64,000 nt of DNA from contig CACDOF010000001.1 in NCBI GenBank assembly GCA_902554315.1, positions 108,551 to 172,550 on the forward strand, in the 5' to 3' direction. A program made the translations under genes and the position numbers. Below the pieces are notes generated by a model. It was not told the DNA's origin. It was given only the letters and a program-made list of their open reading frames with translations, and ran no database searches. Of the stretch, positions 53,906 to 62,531 are shown piece by piece. Numbering within the stretch: position 1 is the stretch's first letter; every line of letters begins with the position of its first letter. The DNA comes from an uncultured Pelagibacteraceae bacterium. Lineage in GTDB: Bacteria; Pseudomonadota; Alphaproteobacteria; Pelagibacterales; Pelagibacteraceae.

Positions 53906-54795
53906 TGGATTGGGATAAATTAAAAATATTTCATGCAGTAGCAGAAGCAGGCAGCTTTACAAGCGCAACAGTTATACTTAATCTTAGCCAATCTGCTATA
54001 AGTAGACAAATACAATCCTTAGAAGATGATTTGAAAGTAAAATTATTTGAAAGACATGCTAGAGGTTTAACCTTAACTGAGAATGGTGAATATGTATATA
54101 AGACAGCACATGAAGTTATTGGAAAACTCAAGGAAGTTGAGACTTCATTGGGAGATCAAAAAAATAAACCTTCAGGCAAGATAACAATAACTACAGTTAG
54201 AAGTTTTGGCACTCACTGGTTAACTCCAAGAATTGAAGAATTTATGAAATTGAATCCTGAAATAGAGGTTGAGCTAATTTTTGATGATAAAGAATTAGAT
54301 TTGAGTACTAGACAAGCTGATATTGGAATATTTATGAGACGACCAAAACAACTAAATTATATTCAAAGAAAATTGATAGACATTAATTATCATATTTATG
54401 GATCTAGCAAATATTTGGAAACACATGGATTGCCAAAAACAGTTAATGATTTAAATAAACATAGATTTATATCTTTTGGAAAAGGGGCACCATCTCCAGT
54501 TTATAATCCTGAATGGGCATTAAAATTAGGTATGAAAGATAATAAAAAAATAAAGCCTGTAATGAAAGTTAATAGTGTAATGGGTTTATTGTTAGCGGTA
54601 GAAAGTGGTGTTGGATTAGCCGCATTGCCGGATTATCTGGTTTTTCAATCTAAAAACCTAATTAAAGTTTTACCTAAAGTCGAAGGACCTATTACAGAAG
54701 CTCATTTTGTTTATCCTCAATCACTTAAAAATGTAGCTAGAGTCACCTCATTCAGAAACTTCCTATATAGTAAGATTTCTGAGTGGAAATTTTAA
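53905..54795 (+). CDS. LysR-family transcriptional regulator
   Basis: 296 aa. The N-terminal winged helix DWDKLKIFHAVAEAGSFTSATVILNLSQSAISRQIQSLEDDLKVKLFERHARGLTLTENG is classic, followed by a periplasmic-binding-like effector domain (about 95-290). It is co-directional and coupled with acuI, unlike the usual divergent layout. It may sense a product of acrylate or propionate metabolism, or be a housekeeping regulator. No target site is evident. Confidence 0.9.
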   Translation: MDWDKLKIFHAVAEAGSFTSATVILNLSQSAISRQIQSLEDDLKVKLFERHARGLTLTENGEYVYKTAHEVIGKLKEVETSLGDQKNKPSGKITITTVRSFGTHWLTPRIEEFMKLNPEIEVELIFDDKELDLSTRQADIGIFMRRPKQLNYIQRKLIDINYHIYGSSKYLETHGLPKTVNDLNKHRFISFGKGAPSPVYNPEWALKLGMKDNKKIKPVMKVNSVMGLLLAVESGVGLAALPDYLVFQSKNLIKVLPKVEGPITEAHFVYPQSLKNVARVTSFRNFLYSKISEWKF

Positions 54796-54831
54796 GTAAC
54801 CACAAAAACCCAATAAAACTGCGACATAATT

Positions 54832-54872
54832 GCGATTGATAATCATTATCATTGAGAATAGTTATCATTTTC
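54832..54872 (+). promoter_or_regulatory. Two Fur boxes upstream of the iron transporter
   Basis: GCGATTGATAATCATTATC (54832-54850) matches the 19-base Fur consensus GATAATGATAATCATTATC at 16 positions by eye. A weaker repeat GAGAATAGTTATCATTTTC (54854-54872) starts 22 bases downstream, i.e. two helical turns. Both precede the Fe(III)-binding protein gene, so iron-dependent repression by Fur or a related regulator is very likely. Confidence 0.8.
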
Positions 54873-54914
54873 AATATTGAAAAATATAATTAACTTTAAA
54901 TAAATAGGAGAGAA

Positions 54915-55943
54915 ATGAGAAAAATATCAATATTAGTTTTATCTCTTTCATTGTTAGTATCAACTTTTGCAATCGCAAACGAAGTGAATATTTTTAATGC
55001 AAGACATTATAAAGCTGACGCAGAACTTTATGGAAAGTTTACTGCTGCTACCGGCATTAAAGTAAATTTAATTAACGGTAAATCAGGTGCATTAGAAAAA
55101 AGAATGATCGAAGAAGGTGCTGATTCTTCTGCTGACCTTTACATTACAGCTGATGCTGGAAGATGTGGTGCTTTTCAAGCTAAAGGTATGACGCAAAGTG
55201 GATTAGTGTCATCGACAATAAAATCATCTGTTCCAAAAAACTTCAGAACAACTCACTGGGTTGGTGTAGCAAAAAGAGCAAGAATAATTTACTACTCACC
55301 AGAAAGAGTTACTGGCGCTGAATTATCTGGAATGTCTTATGAAGGTTTAGCTGATCCAAAATGGAAAGGTAGACTAGTAATTAGAAAATCAAGCAATATT
55401 TATAATAAATCTCTTGTAGCTTCATTAATCGACAATAATGGAAAAAAAGCTACTGCTGATTGGGCAAAGGGGGTTGTTGCTAATATGGCTAGAGAGTCTA
55501 CAGGAAATGATAGAGCTCAGATTATGGCAGTCGCAGCTGGAGAAGCTGATATTGCTGTAGCTAACACATATTATTTAGCTCTTATGCTATCTGGAAACAA
55601 GGGTGCAGAACAACAAGCTGCTGCTAAAAAAGTTAAAGCATTTTTTCCAAATCAAGATGGAAGAGGAACACACATGAATATCAGTTGTGCTGCTCTAGTT
55701 AAAGGTGCGCCTAATAAAGCAAATGCTATAGCACTTGTTGACTTTTTATTATCACCAGAATCTCAAGAACATTTTACTAATAATACTTTTGAGTTTCCAA
55801 TGATTGCTGGTGTTTCGCCAAGTCCATTAGTTGTAAACAATTTGGGATTAGATTTTAAACAAGATCTATCAACAAAAGTTGCAAGTTATGGAAAATATCA
55901 AGCAGATGCACTAGAAGTAATGACAGCTGCAGGCTGGAAATAA
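54915..55943 (+). CDS. fbpA: Fe(III) ABC transporter substrate-binding protein
   Basis: Periplasmic ferric-ion-binding protein (FbpA/FutA/IdiA type), 342 aa. Signal peptide MRKISILVLSLSLLVSTFAIA; mature start NEVNIFNARHYKADAELYGKFTAATG. DLYITADAGRCGAFQAKGM, then the iron-binding tyrosine region VANTYYLALM and AISCAALV-like NISCAALVKGAPNKANA are typical. A Shine-Dalgarno AGGAG lies five bases before the ATG. Fur boxes are upstream; a terminator-like hairpin lies between it and the permease. Confidence 0.93.
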   Translation: MRKISILVLSLSLLVSTFAIANEVNIFNARHYKADAELYGKFTAATGIKVNLINGKSGALEKRMIEEGADSSADLYITADAGRCGAFQAKGMTQSGLVSSTIKSSVPKNFRTTHWVGVAKRARIIYYSPERVTGAELSGMSYEGLADPKWKGRLVIRKSSNIYNKSLVASLIDNNGKKATADWAKGVVANMARESTGNDRAQIMAVAAGEADIAVANTYYLALMLSGNKGAEQQAAAKKVKAFFPNQDGRGTHMNISCAALVKGAPNKANAIALVDFLLSPESQEHFTNNTFEFPMIAGVSPSPLVVNNLGLDFKQDLSTKVASYGKYQADALEVMTAAGWK

Positions 55944-56117
55944 GTGATTATAAGTAAAAAAGAATTTATTTCTGATGTTGATTATAATAAATCTTCTGAG
56001 GCTTGCCCTGCATGTTCCGAGGAGTGTGAAAAAATCAACAAAAGAGTAAATAGAAGAAAACTATCGGAAATAGAAACTAAGGAGGTTCCGCACATCTTAA
56101 AAGTTTTTAATTTTTGA
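55944..56117 (+). CDS. Small cysteine-rich protein after the iron-binding protein, 57 aa
   Basis: A short frame too small for the ORF track: GTG at 55944, immediately after the fbpA stop, to TGA at 56117. It encodes a hydrophilic peptide with CPACSEEC near the middle (Cys at residues 21, 24 and 28), followed by a basic stretch KINKRVNRRK. The cysteine cluster and the position between fbpA and its hairpin suggest an iron- or redox-linked small protein. The GTG start without its own Shine-Dalgarno would depend on coupling. Confidence is moderate. Confidence 0.5.
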   Translation: MIISKKEFISDVDYNKSSEACPACSEECEKINKRVNRRKLSEIETKEVPHILKVFNF

Positions 56118-56131
56118 TATTTTCTTAATTT

Positions 56132-56179
56132 AAAAGTGTCCATGTGTAATTTATCCTTTTCCCATGGACACTTTTTTTA
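56132..56179 (+). terminator. Strong terminator-like hairpin between fbpA and fbpB
   Basis: AAAAGTGTCCATG (56132-56144) pairs with CATGGACACTTTT (56163-56175) over an 18-base loop, followed by further T. It lies 15 bases after the small cysteine gene and 33 before the permease start. Probably partial termination, favouring the binding protein over the membrane parts. Confidence 0.8.
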
Positions 56180-56212
56180 TTCATGATTATATTATAAGGC
56201 GGATTATAATAT

Positions 56213-57832
56213 ATGAGAGTTAATTTTTGGTATTTGGCCTCTTTTCTGATTTCGATTACAGTAGCAATTCCCATTATCACTGTATTTGCAAGCTTTTTTG
56301 AAGATACGACAAACTACTTTGAAGTTCTCAAACAAACATTTTTTTTCGAATATATATTTAATTCGTTAACTCTTTTAATAGGAGTTTTAATTTTAACATT
56401 TGTTTTAGGAGTAGGCTCAGCATATGTAGTTTCTTTTTATCAGTTTCCTGGTGCTAATTTTTTTAAATGGGCTTTAATATTATCTTTTGCAGTGCCTCCT
56501 TACATTTATGCTTATTCTTTATTCGCTTTTTTTGAAAATTATGGAACAGCATTTACAATTTTAAAATTTTTGTTTGGTGATGCAAATTATAATAAACATA
56601 TTCCAAAGTTTGATGGCATGTTTGGGTTGATATTATCAATATCTTTTTCTCTTTATGCTTATGTATATATACTTGCCAGATCATCATTTTTATATCAATC
56701 TCAAAGTTTAATAGAACTAGGTAAAAATCTTGGTTTTTCAAAATTTAAATCCTTTTACTCAATAATATTACCTGCAGCACGGCCTGCTATAGTTGCAAGC
56801 TTATCATTGGTTGCAATGGAAACATTAGCTGAATTTGGAGCTGTAGATTTTTTTTCAGTAAACACTTTAACAACTGGAATTTATAATGCATGGATATCTT
56901 TTGATGACTTAGCATTCGCAAATCGAATATCTTTTTTTCTTTTGTTGTTTATTTTCATATTATTTTTAACTGAAAACTTATCCAGAAAAAAAGCAAAGTA
57001 CCATTTGGAATCAAAAAGTGGATTTAAAAAAAAAGAAAAAATTAAACTTTATGGAGGAAAATCTTTTTTAGCTTTTACATTTTGTTTTGTTTTATTTTTT
57101 TTAAGTTTTTTATTTCCTCTAAGTCAAATGTTATATTGGACAATTAAATTTCCTGAAAATTTGATCAATTTCCAAATAATCGATCTTTTGTTAAATACAT
57201 TATATTTGGTTTCTTTATCAAGTTTAGTTTTAATAATTTTTGCATTAATTTCTAATTATGGAAATAGAGTTTCAAACAAAAAAATTTTAAACATATTATC
57301 CACATTATCAATTTCTGGTTATGCAATACCAGGTGTTATACTTGCAATAGCTTTTATAACTTTTATTGCTTGGTTTGATGAAAATATAATTAAAACATTA
57401 GGATTTTTATCAATAAAAAAATTATTTATTGGCTCAGTTTTGGGCTTAGTTGTAGTTTATTTTATAAGATTTTATTCTCTAGCCTTTAATGGAATAAAAT
57501 CAGGTTATGAAAAAATGAATATCGCTGTTGATGAAAGTGCCTATCTTCTTGGATATTCTAAGAGAAAAACTTTTTTTAATATTCATATTCCTTACTTAAG
57601 GAATTCACTTTTATTCGTTATTATACTGATTTCATTAGAAATAATTAGAGAACTCCCAATTACTCTAATTATGAGACCTTTTAATTTTGAAACTTTCGCA
57701 ACTACAGCTTATATTTCTGCATCAGAGGATTTATTGGAAGCTGCCGCCGTTCCATCATTATGTTTGATAATTATTGCAAGTTTCTTTATTTTAATTACAT
57801 CTAAATATATTTTAAGAGATAATGATGAATAA
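56213..57832 (+). CDS. fbpB: Fe(III) ABC transporter permease
   Basis: Tandem two-domain inner-membrane permease, 539 aa, about twelve helices. Two EAA-type loops are visible: LIELGKNLGFSKFKSFYSIILPAARPAI and DESAYLLGYSKRKTFFNIHIPYLRNS. METLAEFGAVDFFSVNTLTTGIYNAW and the second-half end ELPITLIMRPFNFETFATTAY are characteristic of FbpB. It overlaps the ATPase gene by 11 bases. Confidence 0.92.
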   Translation: MRVNFWYLASFLISITVAIPIITVFASFFEDTTNYFEVLKQTFFFEYIFNSLTLLIGVLILTFVLGVGSAYVVSFYQFPGANFFKWALILSFAVPPYIYAYSLFAFFENYGTAFTILKFLFGDANYNKHIPKFDGMFGLILSISFSLYAYVYILARSSFLYQSQSLIELGKNLGFSKFKSFYSIILPAARPAIVASLSLVAMETLAEFGAVDFFSVNTLTTGIYNAWISFDDLAFANRISFFLLLFIFILFLTENLSRKKAKYHLESKSGFKKKEKIKLYGGKSFLAFTFCFVLFFLSFLFPLSQMLYWTIKFPENLINFQIIDLLLNTLYLVSLSSLVLIIFALISNYGNRVSNKKILNILSTLSISGYAIPGVILAIAFITFIAWFDENIIKTLGFLSIKKLFIGSVLGLVVVYFIRFYSLAFNGIKSGYEKMNIAVDESAYLLGYSKRKTFFNIHIPYLRNSLLFVIILISLEIIRELPITLIMRPFNFETFATTAYISASEDLLEAAAVPSLCLIIIASFFILITSKYILRDNDE

Positions 57833-58886
57833 AAATTTTTTTGAAATTACAAATGCTACATTTAAGGTTGGTGGCATAAATAAAGTAAACAATGTATCTT
57901 TCTCAATAGAGAAAGAAGGTGATATTGTTTGTCTTTTAGGACCTTCTGGAATTGGAAAAACGACAATTCTTAGATCTATTGCCGGTTTAGAAAAAATTGA
58001 GTCTGGTCAAATAAAACTTAAAGGGAAAGTTCTTTCATCAAATAAAATAAATATAGAACCAGAAGATCGAAATATATCATTATCATTTCAAGAAAATTGT
58101 TTATTTCCTCATTACACAGTTAAAGAAAATATTGATTTAGGTAGAGAAAGGAAAACTCAAACCAAAAAGAAAAAAATAAATGTTAATAAAATTATAAAGT
58201 TGCTAAATATTGGAAAAATATTAGATCACTACCCACATCAAATTAGCGCAGGAGAAGCGCAAAGAGTATCTCTTGCAAGATCTTTAGTTTCTCAACCAGA
58301 TCTTCTACTTTTAGATGAACCTTTATCAAATGTTGATCAAAGTTTTAAAGAAGAGATACAAGTCCAGCTTAAACAACTTTTAAAAGATTTAAAAATATCA
58401 ACTATAATTGTTACACACGATTCATATGAAGCTTTTTATTTAGGAAACAAATGTGGAATAATTTTAAATAAACAGCTTAAACAATTTGATGATCCATATA
58501 ATGTTTATCACTTTCCAAACTCAATTGAGGTTGTAAATTTCCTTAATAGAGGAATTTTAATTCCCGCAAAAATTACTGGAGAAAATAGTTTAGAAAATAA
58601 AGATTTAGGAACTATTAAAGGGAATTTTGTAAAACATTATAAAAAAGGCACAGATGTGAAATTATTGTTGCAACCAGAAGATTTAGAACATGACGATCAA
58701 AGCAATCTGAAATTAGAAGTTGTTGATAGAAAATTCAGAGGTACAAATTTTATTTATACTTTAAAAACTAGTAGTAATCTTTTAATACCTGTATTTGTAC
58801 ATTCTCATCACATACACCAGCATGAAGTCGAAGAAAAATTTGGAATTAAACGTCCTATAAATATTGACCACATAGTGTGTTTTTAA
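57822..58886 (+). CDS. fbpC: Fe(III) ABC transporter ATP-binding protein
   Basis: 354 aa. Walker A GPSGIGKTT, Q-loop LSFQENCLFPHY, signature ISAGEAQRVSLARSLV, Walker B LLLLDEPLSNVD, H-loop VTHDSYEAF; a C-terminal TOBE-type region (about 250-350). The signature ISAGE in place of LSGGQ is common in FbpC. Two adjacent ATGs (57822, 57825) could start it. It completes the iron transporter. Confidence 0.92.
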   Translation: MMNKNFFEITNATFKVGGINKVNNVSFSIEKEGDIVCLLGPSGIGKTTILRSIAGLEKIESGQIKLKGKVLSSNKINIEPEDRNISLSFQENCLFPHYTVKENIDLGRERKTQTKKKKINVNKIIKLLNIGKILDHYPHQISAGEAQRVSLARSLVSQPDLLLLDEPLSNVDQSFKEEIQVQLKQLLKDLKISTIIVTHDSYEAFYLGNKCGIILNKQLKQFDDPYNVYHFPNSIEVVNFLNRGILIPAKITGENSLENKDLGTIKGNFVKHYKKGTDVKLLLQPEDLEHDDQSNLKLEVVDRKFRGTNFIYTLKTSSNLLIPVFVHSHHIHQHEVEEKFGIKRPINIDHIVCF

Positions 58887-58925
58887 GTATAAATATTTTG
58901 TCTTTGACAATATATTTATAATTCA

Positions 58926-59732
58926 ATGAATAAAGAATTACCTAAAAGTACAAAAGTCGTAATAATAGGCGGAGGTGTTGCCGGAACATCTTGCGCATAT
59001 CACTTAGCAAAATATGGATGGAAAGATGTTGTCTTACTTGAAAGAGACCAGCTTACATCTGGAACTACATGGCACGCAGCTGGATTACTTGGTCAGCTTG
59101 GAGCAACTTCAACAATAACAAAACTTAGAAAGTACTCATTAGATTTATATAAAAATTTAGAAAAAAGCACAGGTCAATCAATTGGATTAAAACAAAATGG
59201 TGCTGTAACAGTAGCATCTACCAAAGAAAGAATGCAAGAACTTTTAAGGCAAGCAACTACAGCTCAATTATCAGATGTTGAAGTCCAAGTTCTAGATAAA
59301 AAACAAACAAAAGATATTTATCCCGGTGTTCATATTGATGATTTAATTGGCAGTGTTTTTATGCCCAATGACGGTCAGGCTGACCCAATTGGTGTTACTA
59401 ATGTTTTATCTAAGGCAGCAAAAAAGGAAGGTGCTAAAATTTTTGAAAAAACACCAGTGAAAAAAATTTTAATTAAAAATGGTAGAATATCTGGCGTAGG
59501 TACAGAAAAAGGTAATATTGATTGTGAATATGTGGTTTTAGCTACAGGAATGTGGTCAAGACAAATAGGTGAAGAAATAAATGTAAGCGTTCCTTTGTAT
59601 CCAAATGAACATTTTTATGTAATCACAGAACCGATTAAAGAGCTTTCTAAAAATCTTCCAGTACTTAGAGATTATAATGCTTGTTTATATCTAAAAGAAG
59701 ATGCTGGAAAAATGTTAGTTGGAATTTTTTGA
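58926..59732 (+). CDS. Dimethylglycine-dehydrogenase-like protein, N-terminal fragment (frameshifted)
   Basis: First 266 in-frame residues of a third DAO-GcvT dehydrogenase: [39 protein letters not shown] (covalent-FAD His), then the frame ends in MLVGIF at a TGA. The two intact paralogues continue past this point, and the missing continuation (FFEPNAKPAFKEKG) lies in the next frame. Dropping one A from GGAATTTTTTGAACCA (59721-59736) gives G-F-F-E-P and joins both parts into about 813 aa, matching the 801 and 810 aa copies. Either a recent pseudogene mutation or a sequence error. Confidence 0.85.
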   Translation: MNKELPKSTKVVIIGGGVAGTSCAYHLAKYGWKDVVLLERDQLTSGTTWHAAGLLGQLGATSTITKLRKYSLDLYKNLEKSTGQSIGLKQNGAVTVASTKERMQELLRQATTAQLSDVEVQVLDKKQTKDIYPGVHIDDLIGSVFMPNDGQADPIGVTNVLSKAAKKEGAKIFEKTPVKKILIKNGRISGVGTEKGNIDCEYVVLATGMWSRQIGEEINVSVPLYPNEHFYVITEPIKELSKNLPVLRDYNACLYLKEDAGKMLVGIF

Positions 59733-61368
59733 ACCAAATGCAAAACCAGCTTTTAAAGAAAAAGGTATAGTGCCAAATGATTTTTCTTTTGGAGAATTAC
59801 CAGAAGATTTTGATCACTTTGAGCCTTACTTAATGAAATCATTTCACAGACTTCCAATTTTAGAAAAAGCTGGAATTAGAAAATTTTTTTCAGGACCTGA
59901 GTCATTTACTCCAGATACCCAATATCTTCTTGGAGAAACTCCAGAGGTAAAAAATCTTTTTACGTGTTGTGGATTTAATAGTATTGGAATTGCTAGCTCA
60001 GGTGGGGCAGGAAGGGTAACAGCCGAGTGGATGATCAATGGACATATGAATGAAGATCTTTTTTCTCTTGATATAAAAAGATTTCAAAAATTTCATTCTT
60101 CTAAAAAATTTATTATGGACAGAGTAACTGAAACATTAGGCGATTTATATGGAATGCATTGGCCATACAAACAACACAAAACATCAAGAAATCAAAAATT
60201 ACTACCTTATCATGATGAATTAAAAAAAGCTGGAGCATGCTTTGGTGCTTCTGGAGGATTTGAAAGACCTATGTGGTATTCTTTAAATGGAGATGAACCG
60301 AAGTATAAATATAGTTTTAATTATCAGAACTGGTATCCATCAGCAAAATATGAAACGTTAAATGCTAGAAAAAATGTAGGATTGTTTGATTTTTCAACTT
60401 TCTCTAAGTTTGATCTTAAAGGAGAAAAAACTCATAGCGAATTACAGAGAATCTGTACCGCAAATATTAAAAATGAGATAGGAAAATCTACATATACTCA
60501 TATGCTAAATGAAGATGGAGGAATTGAAACAGATTTAACTGTTGTCTGTATGGATAAAAATCAATTTAGAATAGTAAGTTCTGCGGCAACCAGAGAACAT
60601 GATAAGTTTCATATTTTAAAATATCTTTCTAAAGATGTAAGTTTTGAAGATGTTACTGAAGAAATATGTTGTCTAGGTCTATTTGGACCCAAAAGCAGAG
60701 AAATGATTCAAAAAATTAGCAATGACGACTTTACATCTGAAAATTTTAAATTTGGAAACGCAAAATACATAAATATTAAAGATTTAAAAGTTTGGGCTCA
60801 AAGAATATCGTATGTGGGTGAACTAGGTTTTGAATTATATGTTGATAGTAAAAATTCATTAGAATTATATAAAATTTTAGTTGATGGGGGTAAAGATTTT
60901 GGTCTATCTCACTGCGGCATGCATGCCATGGATATTATGAGAATGGAAAGTGGATTTGTTCACTGGGGTCATGATATTTCACCTGAAGAAAATCAGTATC
61001 AAGCAGGCTTAAGATTCGCAATTAGTTACAAAAAAAACGTTAATTTTATTGGTAAAGATGCTTTATTAAAAATTAAAGATAAAAAATTAGAAAAGACAAT
61101 GGCAATGTTTACTTTTAAAGATAGTAAGCCTGGCGAACCTCTATTGTTACATGAGGAACCAATTTATTTAGAAGATAAAATAATTGGCAGAACCACATCT
61201 GGAAATTATTCATTTTGTTATGATAAAAACTTATCTTTTGGATATGTAAATTCAGGCAATTCAATTGAAACTTTAAAAGATAAAAATATATATATTGAAG
61301 TTGAAAAGAAAAAATATTCTGTTGAAATTTTAGAAAAACCTTTAAATCAAAAAAATTACAGAGATTAG
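59719..61368 (+). CDS. Dimethylglycine-dehydrogenase-like protein, C-terminal fragment (frameshifted)
   Basis: Second part of the same gene. True sequence starts at FFEPNAKPAF (59725); the listed TTG start is only the edge of the frame and has no ribosome site. It holds the end of the FAD domain (FTCCGFNSIGIASSGGAGRVTAEWMINGH) and the whole GcvT folate domain (VGLFDFSTFSKFDLKG, ISYVGELGFELYV). No other break was seen, and the remaining sequence looks well kept, which argues for a very recent or artefactual frameshift. Substrate likely an N-methylglycine; the distinct sequence suggests a specificity different from the other two. Confidence 0.85.
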   Translation: MEFFEPNAKPAFKEKGIVPNDFSFGELPEDFDHFEPYLMKSFHRLPILEKAGIRKFFSGPESFTPDTQYLLGETPEVKNLFTCCGFNSIGIASSGGAGRVTAEWMINGHMNEDLFSLDIKRFQKFHSSKKFIMDRVTETLGDLYGMHWPYKQHKTSRNQKLLPYHDELKKAGACFGASGGFERPMWYSLNGDEPKYKYSFNYQNWYPSAKYETLNARKNVGLFDFSTFSKFDLKGEKTHSELQRICTANIKNEIGKSTYTHMLNEDGGIETDLTVVCMDKNQFRIVSSAATREHDKFHILKYLSKDVSFEDVTEEICCLGLFGPKSREMIQKISNDDFTSENFKFGNAKYINIKDLKVWAQRISYVGELGFELYVDSKNSLELYKILVDGGKDFGLSHCGMHAMDIMRMESGFVHWGHDISPEENQYQAGLRFAISYKKNVNFIGKDALLKIKDKKLEKTMAMFTFKDSKPGEPLLLHEEPIYLEDKIIGRTTSGNYSFCYDKNLSFGYVNSGNSIETLKDKNIYIEVEKKKYSVEILEKPLNQKNYRD

Positions 61369-61369
61369 C

Positions 61370-62404
61370 TTATTTAGCAAAAGTATCGTTAAATTGTTTG
61401 GTTACTCTTACAAATGTTGTGCATTTACTTAATTGTTTTAAAGAAGGAGCCCCTACATATGTACAGCTACTTCTAATACCACCAAGAATGTCTTGAATTG
61501 TATCTTTTATTTTTCCTCTATATTTAACTCTAACAGTTCTTCCCTCACTACTTCTATAATCTGAAAGACCACCATAATGTTTTTTATTAGCTGTTTCAGA
61601 ACTAGAGCCATAAAATTCTATGTACTTAGAGCCATTTGATTTTACAATTTTACCTTTACCTTCGTCATGGCCTGCAAACATCCCACCAAGCATAACAAAA
61701 TCTGCACCTCCACCAAATCCTTTTGAAACATCGCCAGGACAAGTACAACCTCCATCAGCAATCATATGAGCGCCTAATCCATGAGCTGCATCGGCACATT
61801 CCATTACTGCGCTTAACTGCGGGTAACCTACGCCTGTTTGTATTCTTGTTGTACAAACACTTCCAGGACCAATTCCTACTTTTACAATATCGGCTCCAGA
61901 AAGAATTAATTCTTGCGTCATATCAGCAGTAACTACATTGCCAGCTATTATTGTTTTAGTTGGATATTTATCTCTTACTGATTTTATAAATTTACTAAAG
62001 TATTCCGTATATCCATTAGCAACATCTATGCAAATAAATTTTATAAACCCAAACTCTTTTAAAACTTTAACTAAGTTTTCAAAGTCTTCTTTTTTAGTTC
62101 CAATACTTACTGCAATATTTGGATAAATGGATTTAATTTTTTTATATTGCTTTAATTTTTTAACATCATGTTGTTTAGTTAAGCATGTGATCATTCCATA
62201 CTCAGATAATTTTTCTGCTATCCCAAGTTCACCAACACCGTCCATATTGGCAGCCATTATTGGAATACCTGACCATTCGTTATTGCTATATTTAAATTTA
62301 TAGGTTCTTTTAAGATTTACATCTTTACGGCTTTGAAGGGTACTTCTTTTAGGTCTAAAAAGTACATCAGAGTAGTCTAATTTAAGATCTTCTTCAATTC
62401 TCAC
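61370..62404 (-). CDS. guaC: GMP reductase
   Basis: 344 aa IMPDH-like TIM barrel without CBS domains. [43 protein letters not shown], the catalytic-Cys loop [25 protein letters not shown] and [18 protein letters not shown] identify GuaC rather than GuaB. It reduces GMP to IMP. It converges with the frameshifted dehydrogenase gene, one base between stops. Confidence 0.92.
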   Translation of the reverse strand: MRIEEDLKLDYSDVLFRPKRSTLQSRKDVNLKRTYKFKYSNNEWSGIPIMAANMDGVGELGIAEKLSEYGMITCLTKQHDVKKLKQYKKIKSIYPNIAVSIGTKKEDFENLVKVLKEFGFIKFICIDVANGYTEYFSKFIKSVRDKYPTKTIIAGNVVTADMTQELILSGADIVKVGIGPGSVCTTRIQTGVGYPQLSAVMECADAAHGLGAHMIADGGCTCPGDVSKGFGGGADFVMLGGMFAGHDEGKGKIVKSNGSKYIEFYGSSSETANKKHYGGLSDYRSSEGRTVRVKYRGKIKDTIQDILGGIRSSCTYVGAPSLKQLSKCTTFVRVTKQFNDTFAK

Positions 62405-62531
62405 AAATCCGAACTTATACAGAGAGTAATTAAAAATTCAAATTAAATATCTACGATATTAACATCAAATTATCCGCTATTTACAACCTTTTGTTGATGC
62501 TTATAAAAACTTAAAATGCTAAAATATTTTT

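Noticed and set aside
59719-59735. Programmed frameshift signal in the third dehydrogenase
   Set aside because: No canonical slippery heptamer with downstream structure is visible, and the intact paralogues need none; an indel is simpler.
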